Source: an uncultured Croceitalea sp. (GTDB lineage: Bacteria > Bacteroidota > Bacteroidia > Flavobacteriales > Flavobacteriaceae). Taken from it: DNA of 64,000 bases. The notes beneath the pieces were generated by a model. That model searched no databases, was not told the origin of the DNA, and saw nothing but the letters and a program-made list of their open reading frames with translations. The translations under genes were made by a program, and so were the position numbers. Every line of letters starts with the position of its first letter. Positions within the stretch are counted from its first letter, which is position 1. Positions 48,829 through 58,610 of this stretch are shown piece after piece. The stretch is taken from positions 496,001-560,000 of the forward strand of contig CANLWK010000001.1 of NCBI GenBank assembly GCA_947494805.1, in the 5' to 3' direction.

Positions 48829-51800
48829 ATGTCAACGAACCTTCTCAATATCAAAAATCTCATCTTTTGGGTGTTAACCCTTTGTGTTCTTTCAACGACC
48901 ACGGCACAATTTGGCGGCGGTGGCGGCAACAGTTACAGTATTACGGGCCCATCTTCACCCTATGATGGGGAGACCAAATTGTATAACCTCAACGGCAGTT
49001 CGGTCTCGAACACCACCTGGGGCATCAGCAGCAGTTACGGCAGTGTGATCTCGCAGAGCAGCTATTCGGCCAATATTCAATTTTCCGCTGCGGGATCGAC
49101 CACGGTCGATGCCTTTGTGCAAGACAATTTGGGCAACTTTTACTTTGTCACCAAGAGTGTCAGCATACAGGCCGGCCTCAGTGCGGGCAGCATAACGGGT
49201 GCACAGACCATCTGTTACAATGGCAATCCGGGTAACCTGGCCAATACGGCTTCGGCATCGGGTGGCCCCGGGGGCTACGCCTATCAATGGCAGATATCGG
49301 TATCAGGCGGTACCGATTGGAGCAATATCAGTGGGGCCACAGGCACTTCGTACAATCCACCGGGCGGGCTGACCGCTACGCGCTACTACCGGCGAAGGGT
49401 CATCTCGGGCAGTTTGACCAAATACACCAGTTCGGTCAAGGTAACGGTTAAATCGGCCTTGACCGCGGGCAGTATCAGTGGTACCCAGACCGTATGCTAT
49501 AGTGGTGACCCAAGTACCTTGGGCAACAGCTCATCACCGGCCAATGGTCTTGGGGGCTATGCCTATCAATGGCAAATATCAACGAACAACAGTTCGTTCA
49601 GTAACATCAATGGGGCCACTTCGAGCACCTACAATCCGCCCGGCGGGCAAACGGCCACGCGCTGGTACCGCAGGCGGGTGATTTCGTGCAGCCAGACCAA
49701 GTACACCGGTTCGGTCAAGGTGACCGTTAGGGCCAACCTATCGGCCGGTAGTATCGGCGGTACCCAAACGGTATGCTATAGTGGCGATCCCAGTACCCTG
49801 GGCAATAGTAGCTCACCCTCTGGGGGCAATGGCAGCTATGCCTACCAATGGCAAATATCAACGAACAACAGCTCGTTCAGTAACGTGAGCGGCGCCACCT
49901 CAAGTACCTATAATCCACCGGGTGGGCAAACGGCCACACGCTGGTACCGCAGGCGGGTGATTTCGTGCAGCCAGACCAAGTATACGGGTTCGGTCAAGGT
50001 GACCGTCAGGGCCAATCTGAACCCCGGCAGTATCACAGGTGCCCAAACGGTCTGTTACAATGGTGACCCCGGTACCTTGGGCAACAGTGCCTCGCCCTCT
50101 GGGGGCAATGGTAGTTATGCCTACCAATGGCAAATATCAACGAACAACAGCTCGTTCAGCAACGTGAGCGGGGCCACGGCAAGCACCTATAACCCACCGG
50201 GCGGCCAAACGGCCACGCGTTGGTACCGCAGGCGGGTGATATCGTGCAGCCAGACCAAATATACCAGTTCGTTACAGGTAACCGTGACGGGCTTGGTGGG
50301 CGTACCCAGTACCCCTAGTGTAACGAACAATTGTGGCAACACCGTATTGACCAGGGGCACGCCACCCAGCGGTATTACCTGGTACTGGCAGAGCAGTGCC
50401 TCGGGCACCAGCACCTCAAACTCCAACGCCACGTTGACCCTGACCAATGGCACCGCCCACTACCTTAGGGGCAGGACCAGCAATGGCTGTTGGGGCAGCG
50501 CTAGAACGATCAACTATACCGTAAACCTTCCCACGACCTATTATGCCGATACCGATGGCGATGGTTTTGGTAATTCGGCATCATCCACATCGAGCTGCAC
50601 GCCACCTGCGGGCTATGTGACCAATGACGATGATTATAACGACACCACAACGCTCATTACCAATGTGGCACCACAGACCTATTACAGTGATGCCGATGGT
50701 GATGGCTTCGGTGATGGTACTACGACCATATCGGCCAGTTTTGTGCCCTTGGGCTATGCGGCCAACAATACCGACCAATGCCCCAATGACTATGGTACCG
50801 ATAATGGTTGTGATTACCAGCCTACGGTACTGAGCAATGAGAACAGTGTCTATACAAGGGTGTACCAAAGTGCCATGGCCAGTGCCTCGGGCATTGTGAC
50901 CAATAGTGACCTTATTGAATCGGTCACCTATTTTGATGGCTTGGGCCGGCCCAAGCAGAACATTGCCATAAAGGCCGGCGGGCAGCGTACCGTTAAGAGC
51001 GTTGCCGAGTGGACCATGGACTGGACCGCCGGCAGTGGGGGCACGCCGTTCTTTAACCAGAACGGACAGACAGCAGAGAACGAACGTGAAATTGGGGTCA
51101 ACCCTTTTGGACAACAAGAACTGCTATGGAAATGTGGCAATGATGCCGATTATGGTGCCGATGGCGGGTGGAATACCGATTACTTTAATGTGGACAAGAA
51201 CGCCACCTACCGGTATACGGTATGGGTCAAACGCACAGGATCACAGAACGGCAGTACGTACCACGGCACCCAAAATGTGAACAATCTAGATGGCTCGGCC
51301 AATAACAACCCGTATTTTTGGTCGGGTGACCCGCCGCAATTGAACCAATGGTACCTTTTGGTCGGGGTGGTGCATCCGCACGATTATACGGGGGGCGATA
51401 CCGATGTCAGCGGGGTCTATGACTTTGCGGGCAATAAAGTGCTGGACGGTACCGAGTTCACCTGGCGCTCCAATACCACCACGGCAAGGTTTAGGGACTA
51501 TCTCTATTATGCTACCGATATCAACGTACGCCAATTTTTCTGGAACCCCGTGCTTCAAAAAATGGATGGTAATGAAGAAAGTGTGACCGGACTTTTGGCA
51601 CAGCAGCGCTTGAACGATATTGTGACCCATATTGGCTATGACGGCTATGGCCGCCAAGAAAAAGAGTGGTTGCCCGTTTTGGGGCCTACTACAAGTCCGG
51701 GCAGTTACCAGAGTGGCGATATTGAGCAGCTGACCAAGACCTATTACAACAACCATGACAGTTATGGGGCCGATTTTACGGGCCTCTCCAATGATGCCGT

Positions 51801-54800
51801 GAATGCATTCTCATACAAGGCCTTTGAGGCCTCGCCCTTAAACCGCTTGCAGGCGCAGGCCGCCCCCGGTAAGGACTGGAAAATGGACAGCGGTCATGAG
51901 ATCTTGTTTGATTATAGCACCAATGCGGCCAATGAAGTACGCTACTATTTGGTGACGACCACCTTTGCCAATAATACCTATACCCCCACCTTGGTGGCCG
52001 ATGGCCATTATCCCGCAGGGCAATTGCAGAAAAATGTGACCAAAGACGAAAATTGGTCCAGCGGTACCGACCACACTACGGAAACTTTTACCGATAAACA
52101 GGGCCGGGTAATCTTAAAACGTACGTACAACGGTACGGCCCACGACACTTACTATGTCTACGATAATTTTGGCCAACTCGCCTATGTGCTGCCCCCCAAG
52201 GTGGTCACCAGTGATGGTGTCAGTGCCACGGAGCTGAGCGAGCTTTGCTACCAATACGTGTACGACCATCGCAACCGTTTGGTCGAGAAAAAAGTGCCGG
52301 GAAAAGAATGGGAGTCCATTGTGTACAACAAGCTTGACCAACCCATCATGACCCAAGATCCCAACCAAGCGGCGGCCCAGGAATGGCTCTTTACCAAATA
52401 CGATGCTTTTGGGCGGGTGGTCTATACAGGTATCGATACGGACAATTCGAACGGCCGCCCCGCTTTACAGACAAGCGCAGATAGCGAGACCGATCAGTTT
52501 GAGACGTGGACCAGTGTCGGTAATATATATGTAGGTGATACGGTACATTATTCGAAAACGGCTTACCCCACAAGCTTTGACCAAGTATACACCGTCAACT
52601 ACTATGACAGCTATGTCGATACCAATGGCCTTAGCGTACCGGCAACGGTCTATGGGGTGGCCAAGGCGGGCGATGTGACCGGCCTACCCACCGTGAACAA
52701 GGTGCGGGTGCTGGGCACCGATAAATGGATCACCACCATAACCGGTTATGACAACCGGGGCAGGGTCATCTATACGGCGAGCAAGAACGACTATTTGAAC
52801 ACCACCGATATTGTGGAGCTAAAGCTTGACTTTACCGGGCGTGTGCTCGAGACCACGACCACCCATACCAAGGTCGGTAATGCGGCCATAGTGACCATTG
52901 ACAGTTTTAGCTATGACCATGTGGGGCGTTTGCTCAAACACGAACAGACCCTTGGCGCACATACCGAGTCCATTGCTGAGAACACCTATGATGAACTGGG
53001 GCAATTGGTGCAAAAGACCGTGGGTGGAGGCCTGCAAACGGTCGATTATGCCTATAACGTTCGTGGATGGCTCAAAAAAATCAATGACCCCGCCAGTTTG
53101 GGCAATGACCTTTTTGCGTTTGGGATCAACTACAATACCGTGGCCCACAGTGGTACGGCACTGTTCAATGGCAATATTGCCGAGACCGAATGGCGCACCG
53201 CCAATACCGACAACACGCTAAAGTGGTACCGCTATGGGTACGATGCCCTGAACCGCATTACCAGTGGCCTGGCCAGTGACAACCACTATACCCTAGATCT
53301 GGTACAGTATGACAAAAACGGCAACATTACCCGCCTTAAGCGACAGGGGCATACGACCCTGAACGGCAGCGGTCTGGTATCGGGTTATGGGGTTATGGAC
53401 GATCTGGACTATAACTACTACCCCAGCAGCAACCAGTTACAGAACGTGCAAGAGCTCAACGGGGCCAGTGCCATCTATGGTTTTAAAAACGCGACCACGG
53501 CCACGACCGAGTATACCTATGACGCTAACGGTAATATGGAGACCGACACCAACAAGGGTATTACGGCCATTGGGTACAACCATTTGAACCTGCCGACCAC
53601 CGTTTCGATGAACGGTAGTGGTGGCACCGGTACCATTTCGTATATTTACGATGCCACGGGGGTCAAGTTAAAGAAGACCGTGGGAAGTTCTGTGATAGAC
53701 TATGCGGGCAACTATATGTACCAAAATGGTAGCCTACATTTTATGAACCACCCTGAGGGCTATGTATCGCCCAACGGCAGTGGTGGGTATGACTATGTGT
53801 ACCAATATAAGGACCATTTGGGCAATGTGCGGTTGAGCTATGCCGACAACAACGGTACGGCTGAAATCATAGAAGAGAGCAACTACTACCCCTTCGGCCT
53901 TAAGCACAAAGGGTACAACTTTGGCGGTGCTACCTCGCTCGGTAATGACTTGGCGCAGAAGTGGAAGTTCGGCGGTAAAGAGTACCAAGATGAGCTAGGA
54001 TTAGCGTGGTATGACATCACTGCCAGAAACTATGATCCTGCTTTAGGTAGATGGATGAACCTAGATCCGTTGGCGGAACAGATGCGCAGGCATTCGACGT
54101 ATAATTATGCCTTTGATAATCCGATTTTCTTTATTGATCCGGATGGGATGAAGCCAATGGATTGGGTGTTATTAGGAAATGGAAGATTGGTTTATGATTC
54201 GCGTGTTAAGGATCAAAAATCAGCAGTCAATTTTTATGGTGATGCAGCTAAACATAAAAGTCCTGGCACAAAACTTTATACAGGAGATGGGGAATCATTT
54301 GTATTAGGGTATGGTGCAATAAAAAGAATGTCAGATGGCAGTAAATTTAAATTCCCTGACCAAGCCTCTGGGAGTAATTTAGAGGATACCAAAACCACAA
54401 GTGATGGTTTATTGATTTGGGGAGGGGATAAAAATGGTGGGGATCCTGCTGGTCAAGGTATAGTTTCTGGAAATGATAGAGGTAGCGGCTCTATTACCGT
54501 TGATGGAAAAGATATAAATGCCGGCTTCACTTTAATTGACAAAATCGTAAGTTTTTTTGGAGGAAATAATGTAATTGATGGAAGAGAAGTCACAAAAAAA
54601 GATGTAGATTCTGATGATTCCCATTTGATTATACAGTATGCCAGTGACAACAAAGATCATGGTCAATCAGGTAACGGTCCAGGAAACAATGATAATGTAA
54701 TCTGGATTATAGGAGCCTCTGATGCGGAAAACGCAAATAGAAAAGCAGACAGTATTTTGAATAACACCTCAAAAAAGAGTGATAGGGTTTGGGGCTATGG

Positions 54801-54837
54801 TACGGATTCTGTAAGGGTTATAAAACGAGAAAATTAA
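48829..54837 (+). CDS. RHS/YD-repeat polymorphic toxin with Ig-like repeats and variable C-terminal tip
   Basis: About 2002 aa from ATG at 48829 (MSTNLLNIKNLIFWVLTLCV, signal peptide). Residues ~110-490 contain four ~93-aa Ig/PKD-like repeats, each with YAYQWQIS and TATRWYRRRVIS. A thrombospondin-type-3-like Asp-rich part follows (YYADTDGDGFGN, YYSDADGDGFGD). Next is a DUF6443-like opening (ESVTYFDGLGRPKQNIAIKA) and many YD repeats. The RHS core end reads DHLGNVRLSYADNNG and GLAWYDITARNYDPALGRWM, with NYAFDNPIFFIDPDGM as the tip junction. The last ~225 residues are an unrecognised toxin tip in AT-rich DNA. The stop overlaps the next gene (TAATG). It likely mediates contact- or secretion-dependent competition. 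Confidence 0.88.
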   Translation: MSTNLLNIKNLIFWVLTLCVLSTTTAQFGGGGGNSYSITGPSSPYDGETKLYNLNGSSVSNTTWGISSSYGSVISQSSYSANIQFSAAGSTTVDAFVQDNLGNFYFVTKSVSIQAGLSAGSITGAQTICYNGNPGNLANTASASGGPGGYAYQWQISVSGGTDWSNISGATGTSYNPPGGLTATRYYRRRVISGSLTKYTSSVKVTVKSALTAGSISGTQTVCYSGDPSTLGNSSSPANGLGGYAYQWQISTNNSSFSNINGATSSTYNPPGGQTATRWYRRRVISCSQTKYTGSVKVTVRANLSAGSIGGTQTVCYSGDPSTLGNSSSPSGGNGSYAYQWQISTNNSSFSNVSGATSSTYNPPGGQTATRWYRRRVISCSQTKYTGSVKVTVRANLNPGSITGAQTVCYNGDPGTLGNSASPSGGNGSYAYQWQISTNNSSFSNVSGATASTYNPPGGQTATRWYRRRVISCSQTKYTSSLQVTVTGLVGVPSTPSVTNNCGNTVLTRGTPPSGITWYWQSSASGTSTSNSNATLTLTNGTAHYLRGRTSNGCWGSARTINYTVNLPTTYYADTDGDGFGNSASSTSSCTPPAGYVTNDDDYNDTTTLITNVAPQTYYSDADGDGFGDGTTTISASFVPLGYAANNTDQCPNDYGTDNGCDYQPTVLSNENSVYTRVYQSAMASASGIVTNSDLIESVTYFDGLGRPKQNIAIKAGGQRTVKSVAEWTMDWTAGSGGTPFFNQNGQTAENEREIGVNPFGQQELLWKCGNDADYGADGGWNTDYFNVDKNATYRYTVWVKRTGSQNGSTYHGTQNVNNLDGSANNNPYFWSGDPPQLNQWYLLVGVVHPHDYTGGDTDVSGVYDFAGNKVLDGTEFTWRSNTTTARFRDYLYYATDINVRQFFWNPVLQKMDGNEESVTGLLAQQRLNDIVTHIGYDGYGRQEKEWLPVLGPTTSPGSYQSGDIEQLTKTYYNNHDSYGADFTGLSNDAVNAFSYKAFEASPLNRLQAQAAPGKDWKMDSGHEILFDYSTNAANEVRYYLVTTTFANNTYTPTLVADGHYPAGQLQKNVTKDENWSSGTDHTTETFTDKQGRVILKRTYNGTAHDTYYVYDNFGQLAYVLPPKVVTSDGVSATELSELCYQYVYDHRNRLVEKKVPGKEWESIVYNKLDQPIMTQDPNQAAAQEWLFTKYDAFGRVVYTGIDTDNSNGRPALQTSADSETDQFETWTSVGNIYVGDTVHYSKTAYPTSFDQVYTVNYYDSYVDTNGLSVPATVYGVAKAGDVTGLPTVNKVRVLGTDKWITTITGYDNRGRVIYTASKNDYLNTTDIVELKLDFTGRVLETTTTHTKVGNAAIVTIDSFSYDHVGRLLKHEQTLGAHTESIAENTYDELGQLVQKTVGGGLQTVDYAYNVRGWLKKINDPASLGNDLFAFGINYNTVAHSGTALFNGNIAETEWRTANTDNTLKWYRYGYDALNRITSGLASDNHYTLDLVQYDKNGNITRLKRQGHTTLNGSGLVSGYGVMDDLDYNYYPSSNQLQNVQELNGASAIYGFKNATTATTEYTYDANGNMETDTNKGITAIGYNHLNLPTTVSMNGSGGTGTISYIYDATGVKLKKTVGSSVIDYAGNYMYQNGSLHFMNHPEGYVSPNGSGGYDYVYQYKDHLGNVRLSYADNNGTAEIIEESNYYPFGLKHKGYNFGGATSLGNDLAQKWKFGGKEYQDELGLAWYDITARNYDPALGRWMNLDPLAEQMRRHSTYNYAFDNPIFFIDPDGMKPMDWVLLGNGRLVYDSRVKDQKSAVNFYGDAAKHKSPGTKLYTGDGESFVLGYGAIKRMSDGSKFKFPDQASGSNLEDTKTTSDGLLIWGGDKNGGDPAGQGIVSGNDRGSGSITVDGKDINAGFTLIDKIVSFFGGNNVIDGREVTKKDVDSDDSHLIIQYASDNKDHGQSGNGPGNNDNVIWIIGASDAENANRKADSILNNTSKKSDRVWGYGTDSVRVIKREN

Positions 54838-55751
54838 TGATAATGAACTGTTTTAAATGCGGAAATTTTTTTGTCACTCTCATTTTAGTATATTCTTTAC
54901 TCTCCTGTAATAGAAATCAAGTAGCTGAATATCATAGGAATGGTAATTTGAAACTCAGTTATTTTGTTAATAGTGAGGGTAATATACATGGAGTTTATAA
55001 GTCTTTTTATGAGAGTGGTAACATAAGCGAACTGAAATATTTTGATAATGGTATTTTGGTGGATAGTTTACTGACTTTTTATGATAATCCAAATATACCT
55101 GTCAAAAGCAAAGACTTGTATCACAAACAATACACTAAAACGTTGCACTTCAATAAAAATGGTGATACAATTAAAAAGGGTCGCTTTTTTAAAACTAATC
55201 GAATAGGGAAATGGATTTTTCACAATGATGATATCGATAGTATTGTCGAGTATAAACTAATAAGTGGGTCGTCTTATACGAATCAAATATGGATTAGAGA
55301 CAATTCGACCAATGACACATTGATTTCTCGAGGTAATTATTTTTTGCTAAGGCATAAGGATACAATTAATGTAACCGAAAATCTAAGAATAAAATTATTT
55401 TTAAAAGAAAGCTTCTATGGAGAGGAATCAAATATGTTTTTGGTAATCCCGAAATTGGAAAAGGAATTGAATAAGGACTATTCAAATTGGGATATTATTG
55501 AAAAAGATACTATTTTAAGTTTAAAAAATGATGGTATTCCTCATCCAGAGTTACCGATCGACTTTCCTGTGAATCATTTTGTTGAATTTGCTTTAGAAGA
55601 TACCGGGTCGGGAAAAAAAATACTGCGAGGTATTCTCGTTGAGTATTCTCGGAATAAGGAAATTGAGGGACTTGGTTATGATACGGTTGAAAGGAGACTC
55701 TATTTTGATACTGAATACTATGTTAAGGATAATAAATTGGATAGTAGGTAG
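54837..55751 (+). CDS. Putative immunity lipoprotein for the RHS tip (MORN-like repeats)
   Basis: About 304 aa starting at the ATG that overlaps the toxin stop (54837; an ATG at 54843 is an alternative). The N-terminus carries a lipobox (LVYSLLSCN). The next ~120 residues have MORN-like units (AEYHRNGNLKLSYF, GVYKSFYESGNISELKYF, KGRFFKTNRIGKWIF) as in many immunity or antitoxin-like proteins. The rest has no recognised domain. Direct coupling to the toxin tip is the main reason to call it immunity; envelope location would fit a tip acting from outside. Confidence 0.65.
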   Translation: MIMNCFKCGNFFVTLILVYSLLSCNRNQVAEYHRNGNLKLSYFVNSEGNIHGVYKSFYESGNISELKYFDNGILVDSLLTFYDNPNIPVKSKDLYHKQYTKTLHFNKNGDTIKKGRFFKTNRIGKWIFHNDDIDSIVEYKLISGSSYTNQIWIRDNSTNDTLISRGNYFLLRHKDTINVTENLRIKLFLKESFYGEESNMFLVIPKLEKELNKDYSNWDIIEKDTILSLKNDGIPHPELPIDFPVNHFVEFALEDTGSGKKILRGILVEYSRNKEIEGLGYDTVERRLYFDTEYYVKDNKLDSR

Positions 55752-55929
55752 TGTTCCAAACTGATGCTTTTAAAACAAAGCATTACATGTAACTATAAGC
55801 CAATTTCTTTTATGGAGATTGGCTTTTTTGTTTTCACTATTTTCATTGTTTGAAATTGATGCCATTGGGTTTTTAAAGTAGTTCATAATTGTTATAAGGG
55901 CACCCGTCATAGACGAGCGCCAGCGGGGG
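55748..55929 (+). repeat. RHS-array repeat R1 (terminator-bearing)
   Basis: Full copy of a ~182-bp element starting GTAGTGTTCCAAAC and ending GACGAGCGCCAGCGGGG. Inside, AAGCCAAT / ATTGGCTT followed by a T-run is an intrinsic terminator (about 55796-55829). Related copies are at 57132, 57854 (partial), 58348 and 58611 (partial). Confidence 0.9.
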
Positions 55930-55981
55930 AGCTTTACCAAAAAGCTTTAATTTAAATGAAGTAGAAAGTATTACCTCAATT

Positions 55982-56263
55982 TTGGCTGTGGAATATAGTG
56001 AGTCTATTTATAATGAGTTGAAGTTAGCAATTCAGAATAACACGTTGTTATCTTTTTCCGAAAAACATAGCTTTAATTCGGCTAAAGACGCAATACAATT
56101 GTTTTTATTCATAAAGAAGAATTCAGAAACATTTTTGTGCATTTTGTTTTGTCCTGTGGAGTTTTTTGAAAATGAATACATAATGGATATGATTAATTTA
56201 AATTATAAAATTAACATCAGTGATTTCGAAAATGCCGATTTGCTTTTTAAGCAGCGAGTTTAA
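55982..56263 (+). CDS. Small immunity-like protein, possibly truncated
   Basis: The frame has no ATG at a sensible place: TTG 55982 or codons up to the preceding TAG (55910) are the options, so the 93-aa product may be the rest of a longer gene. The sequence (KHSFNSAKDAIQLFLFIKKN, LFCPVEFFENEYIMDMINL) is helical and acidic, like many immunity proteins. It follows repeat R1 and an in-frame toxin-tail-like peptide. No family recognised. Confidence 0.4.
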   Translation: MAVEYSESIYNELKLAIQNNTLLSFSEKHSFNSAKDAIQLFLFIKKNSETFLCILFCPVEFFENEYIMDMINLNYKINISDFENADLLFKQRV

Positions 56264-56431
56264 ATTCCACCGGTAATGGTACAGAATAGTTGACAGACTA
56301 CAATTCAAATCTAAACCATTGCATGTCAATATATTAAAATTTTCGTTTTGTTGTAATAGGGTGGATTCAGTGCCCACCCTGTTCTTTTTTAAGGGATGTA
56401 TGGGCCTTATCATGCGTTTTTTTGACCTTAG

Positions 56432-56512
56432 GGGCACAGATTAGTTGATGGAACGCCTATTAAATGCGGTAAATGTAAGGCGCCAATAGGAACTATATTA
56501 GATAAAAAATAA
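56432..56512 (+). pseudogene. Orphan toxin-tip tail
   Basis: After an in-frame TAG the frame reads GHRLVDGTPIKCGKCKAPIG and ends TILDKK-stop, one base before the ATG of the next gene. The CxxC motif and the tight spacing to an immunity-like gene are what the end of a displaced RHS toxin tip would look like. Just upstream AGGGTGG / CCACCCT followed by a T-rich run (about 56360-56392) is terminator-like. Confidence 0.5.
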
Positions 56513-56513
56513 T

Positions 56514-57107
56514 ATGGATAAATATGAAGTAGAGTTAGGGAAAAAGTTAAAAAAATTGACTAAAAGGAATAAACTTTTATTTGCTTTTTGGGTCTCAAAA
56601 AGGCTTTTTAATAACTATGTATACTTCAACAAACGGATGTCTTTTGGTGATATAGACGCAATGTTGGATGCGATTAACTTAATTGAAGAAAGTTTAAAAA
56701 CAGATACGACAAATATTGACGAGGTAAAGAGAGTAATTACTTCAATAGATAATAATGCTCCAGATATGGATGACTTTTCAACTATCTTAGCCTCTTTTGC
56801 TTTGGATTCTTGTAATTCTTTGTATGAAAGTTTAGAATATATATTGGATGAAGATGATTCTCATGTTATCAATATTGGAACATACGCAAGAGATTCGGTA
56901 CACATGTTTGTCCAAGAATTGGAAGGTTTAGACTATGAAGATCCGAAGTTTGAATGCAAAATGCACAGTAATCAATTTATGATAAAAGAAATGTCCGCCC
57001 AGGATTCAGTGTTATCCAAACTCGCAAAATCAGATGTTGACATTTCAAAAGATATTACTTTTGAAAACATAATAGACCCAAGTTTGGTTGATGATGTTAG
57101 CATTTAA
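56514..57107 (+). CDS. Immunity-like protein of the RHS array
   Basis: 197 aa, acidic and largely helical (MDKYEVELGKKLKKLTKRNK; IDAMLDAINLIEESLKTDTT). A run resembling DUF416-type immunity proteins is present: LLFAFWVSKRLFNNYVYFNK, and VHMFVQELEGLDYEDPKFEC. I favour the DUF416 (Imm) family at moderate confidence. Cytosolic. It follows the orphan toxin tail by one base and is followed by repeat R2, so toxin tail, immunity gene and repeat form one displaced module. Confidence 0.65.
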   Translation: MDKYEVELGKKLKKLTKRNKLLFAFWVSKRLFNNYVYFNKRMSFGDIDAMLDAINLIEESLKTDTTNIDEVKRVITSIDNNAPDMDDFSTILASFALDSCNSLYESLEYILDEDDSHVINIGTYARDSVHMFVQELEGLDYEDPKFECKMHSNQFMIKEMSAQDSVLSKLAKSDVDISKDITFENIIDPSLVDDVSI

Positions 57108-57131
57108 ATTCTAAAATTGTTTCTCAACTTT

Positions 57132-57318
57132 GGTAGTGTTCCAAACAGAAGAACCTTTTTGAAACAAAGCATTACATATAACTACAAGCCAATTTCTTTT
57201 ATGGAGATTGGCTTTTTTGTTTTGACTATTTTCATTGTTGGAAATTAATGCCATTGGGTTTTTGGAATAGGTCATAATTGTTATAGGGGGCACCCGTCAG
57301 AGACGAGCGCCAGCGGGG
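57132..57318 (+). repeat. RHS-array repeat R2 (terminator-bearing)
   Basis: Full copy: GTAGTGTTCCAAAC at the start, terminator stem AAGCCAAT / ATTGGCTT with T-run near 57186-57218, end GACGAGCGCCAGCGGGG. A short in-frame tail (ITDVPLPIKN-stop) follows before the next gene, possibly another toxin remnant. Confidence 0.9.
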
Positions 57319-57375
57319 TCGAATAATAACAGATGTCCCTCTACCAATAAAAAACTAAATAAAACAAAAATTGAA

Positions 57376-57840
57376 ATGTTAAAAAGTGAATTATTTGGAT
57401 TCTACTGTTACCTGAGACAATTGGCATTGTCTATAGATAGAAGAGAGGACAATAAAGATTACAAACTAAGCTTGTTTTTTAAGAATAGAGTAAAACCAAT
57501 CTCAATACTTAATTATTACGAAGGGTTAGAGAAGCAAAGCCTAAATGAAAATTTAATTCGAGGCAATAGTTTTCTAACAGAAAAACAAATTCATAGAATT
57601 TTACATTTATTAAGGGAAAGTGAGATTTATTTAAGCAATTTGTACGATGATAATGATAAAATCTTAAGACTAAGAACAGATTTATCTATGCTATCAAATG
57701 AAATTGGTGTCAATATACCAAAAGAAAAAAAGAAGTCATTAGATAAAATTGAGCACTATAATCAAAACGAAACGTTAGAAACTTACTCTTTAAGTATTTT
57801 AGCTAAAGATTGGTGTTTAAAATTAGGCCTTCCAAGTTAG
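57376..57840 (+). CDS. Immunity-like protein of the RHS array
   Basis: 154 aa, helical and highly charged (MLKSELFGFYCYLRQLALSI; HRILHLLRESEIYLSNLYDD). No family recognised. It is AT-rich like the rest of the array and unlike the RHS core. It lies between repeats R2 and R3, in the position of the other immunity-like genes, so the same role is inferred. Confidence 0.55.
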   Translation: MLKSELFGFYCYLRQLALSIDRREDNKDYKLSLFFKNRVKPISILNYYEGLEKQSLNENLIRGNSFLTEKQIHRILHLLRESEIYLSNLYDDNDKILRLRTDLSMLSNEIGVNIPKEKKKSLDKIEHYNQNETLETYSLSILAKDWCLKLGLPS

Positions 57841-57853
57841 AATAGTCGATAGG

Positions 57854-57924
57854 GTAGCGTTCCAAACAAGTGCTTTTGAAACAGAAGATTACCAATGACT
57901 ACAAGCCAATTTCTTTTATGGAGA
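57854..57924 (+). repeat. RHS-array repeat R3, 3' half missing
   Basis: Starts GTAGCGTTCCAAAC and matches the other copies as far as CCAATTTCTTTTATGGAGA, then breaks off at the point where the terminator stem would close. A deletion has joined it to the next gene. Confidence 0.8.
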
Positions 57925-57947
57925 ATAGTAATATTTGATATTAGCCT

Positions 57948-58337
57948 ATGAAGTTAAACATAAAGGAAATCGAAAGTGTCTCAAAATTAGAGCCTTTCAA
58001 AAGATATAATTACTTTTTAAAAAGGATTGCAAATTTTGAAGAATTCTGGACTATTGTTGATAATCATGGTGATGTAGCTTTGTCCGAAATAGAAGAGAAC
58101 ACACTTATTTCATTTTGGTCTTCAGAAGAATTTATTAAGAGTAATTTATCTGGAAACTGGGAAAAGTGCATTCCATTCAAAGTTACTTTTGATGACTTTG
58201 AAGATACCTTTGCTCCTTTAATTGCTCAGAATGACTATCTGATAAATGTTTTCCCCGTGAATAGAAAATCTGGCTTTGTAGTAAGTTTGGATGAATTCAT
58301 TCGAGATTTGAATGATGAATTAGAACAATATCAATAG
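57948..58337 (+). CDS. Immunity-like protein of the RHS array
   Basis: 129 aa, acidic. Features: EPFKRYNYFLKRIANFEEFW, NHGDVALSEIEENTLISFWS and KVTFDDFEDTFAPLIAQNDY. This resembles DUF2750-type small proteins, which occur among immunity families; the match is by eye only. The ATG at 57948 follows the truncated repeat R3 by 23 bp, and repeat R4 follows the stop. Confidence 0.6.
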   Translation: MKLNIKEIESVSKLEPFKRYNYFLKRIANFEEFWTIVDNHGDVALSEIEENTLISFWSSEEFIKSNLSGNWEKCIPFKVTFDDFEDTFAPLIAQNDYLINVFPVNRKSGFVVSLDEFIRDLNDELEQYQ

Positions 58338-58347
58338 AATTAACCGG

Positions 58348-58527
58348 TAATGTTCCAAACAGGTGCTTTTGAAACAGAGCATTACTAATAATTACAAGCC
58401 AATTTCTTTTGTGGAGATTGGCTTTTTTGTTTTCACTATTTTCATTGTTTGAAATTGATGCCAGCGGGTTTTTAAAGTAGGTCATAATTGTTATAAGGGC
58501 ACCCGTCATAGACGAGCGCCAGCGGGG
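58348..58527 (+). repeat. RHS-array repeat R4 (terminator-bearing)
   Basis: Full copy with TGTTCCAAACAGGTGCTTTT at the start, terminator stem AAGCCAAT / ATTGGCTT plus T-run near 58396-58428, and end GACGAGCGCCAGCGGGG. Then about 80 bp without a gene. Confidence 0.9.
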
Positions 58528-58610
58528 GGAATATCAATATCTCTTTCATATTGCTTGACCGATTTTAACAAAGTAAATCTTAATCGTAAAGATAATATTT
58601 ATCAGTTAGG

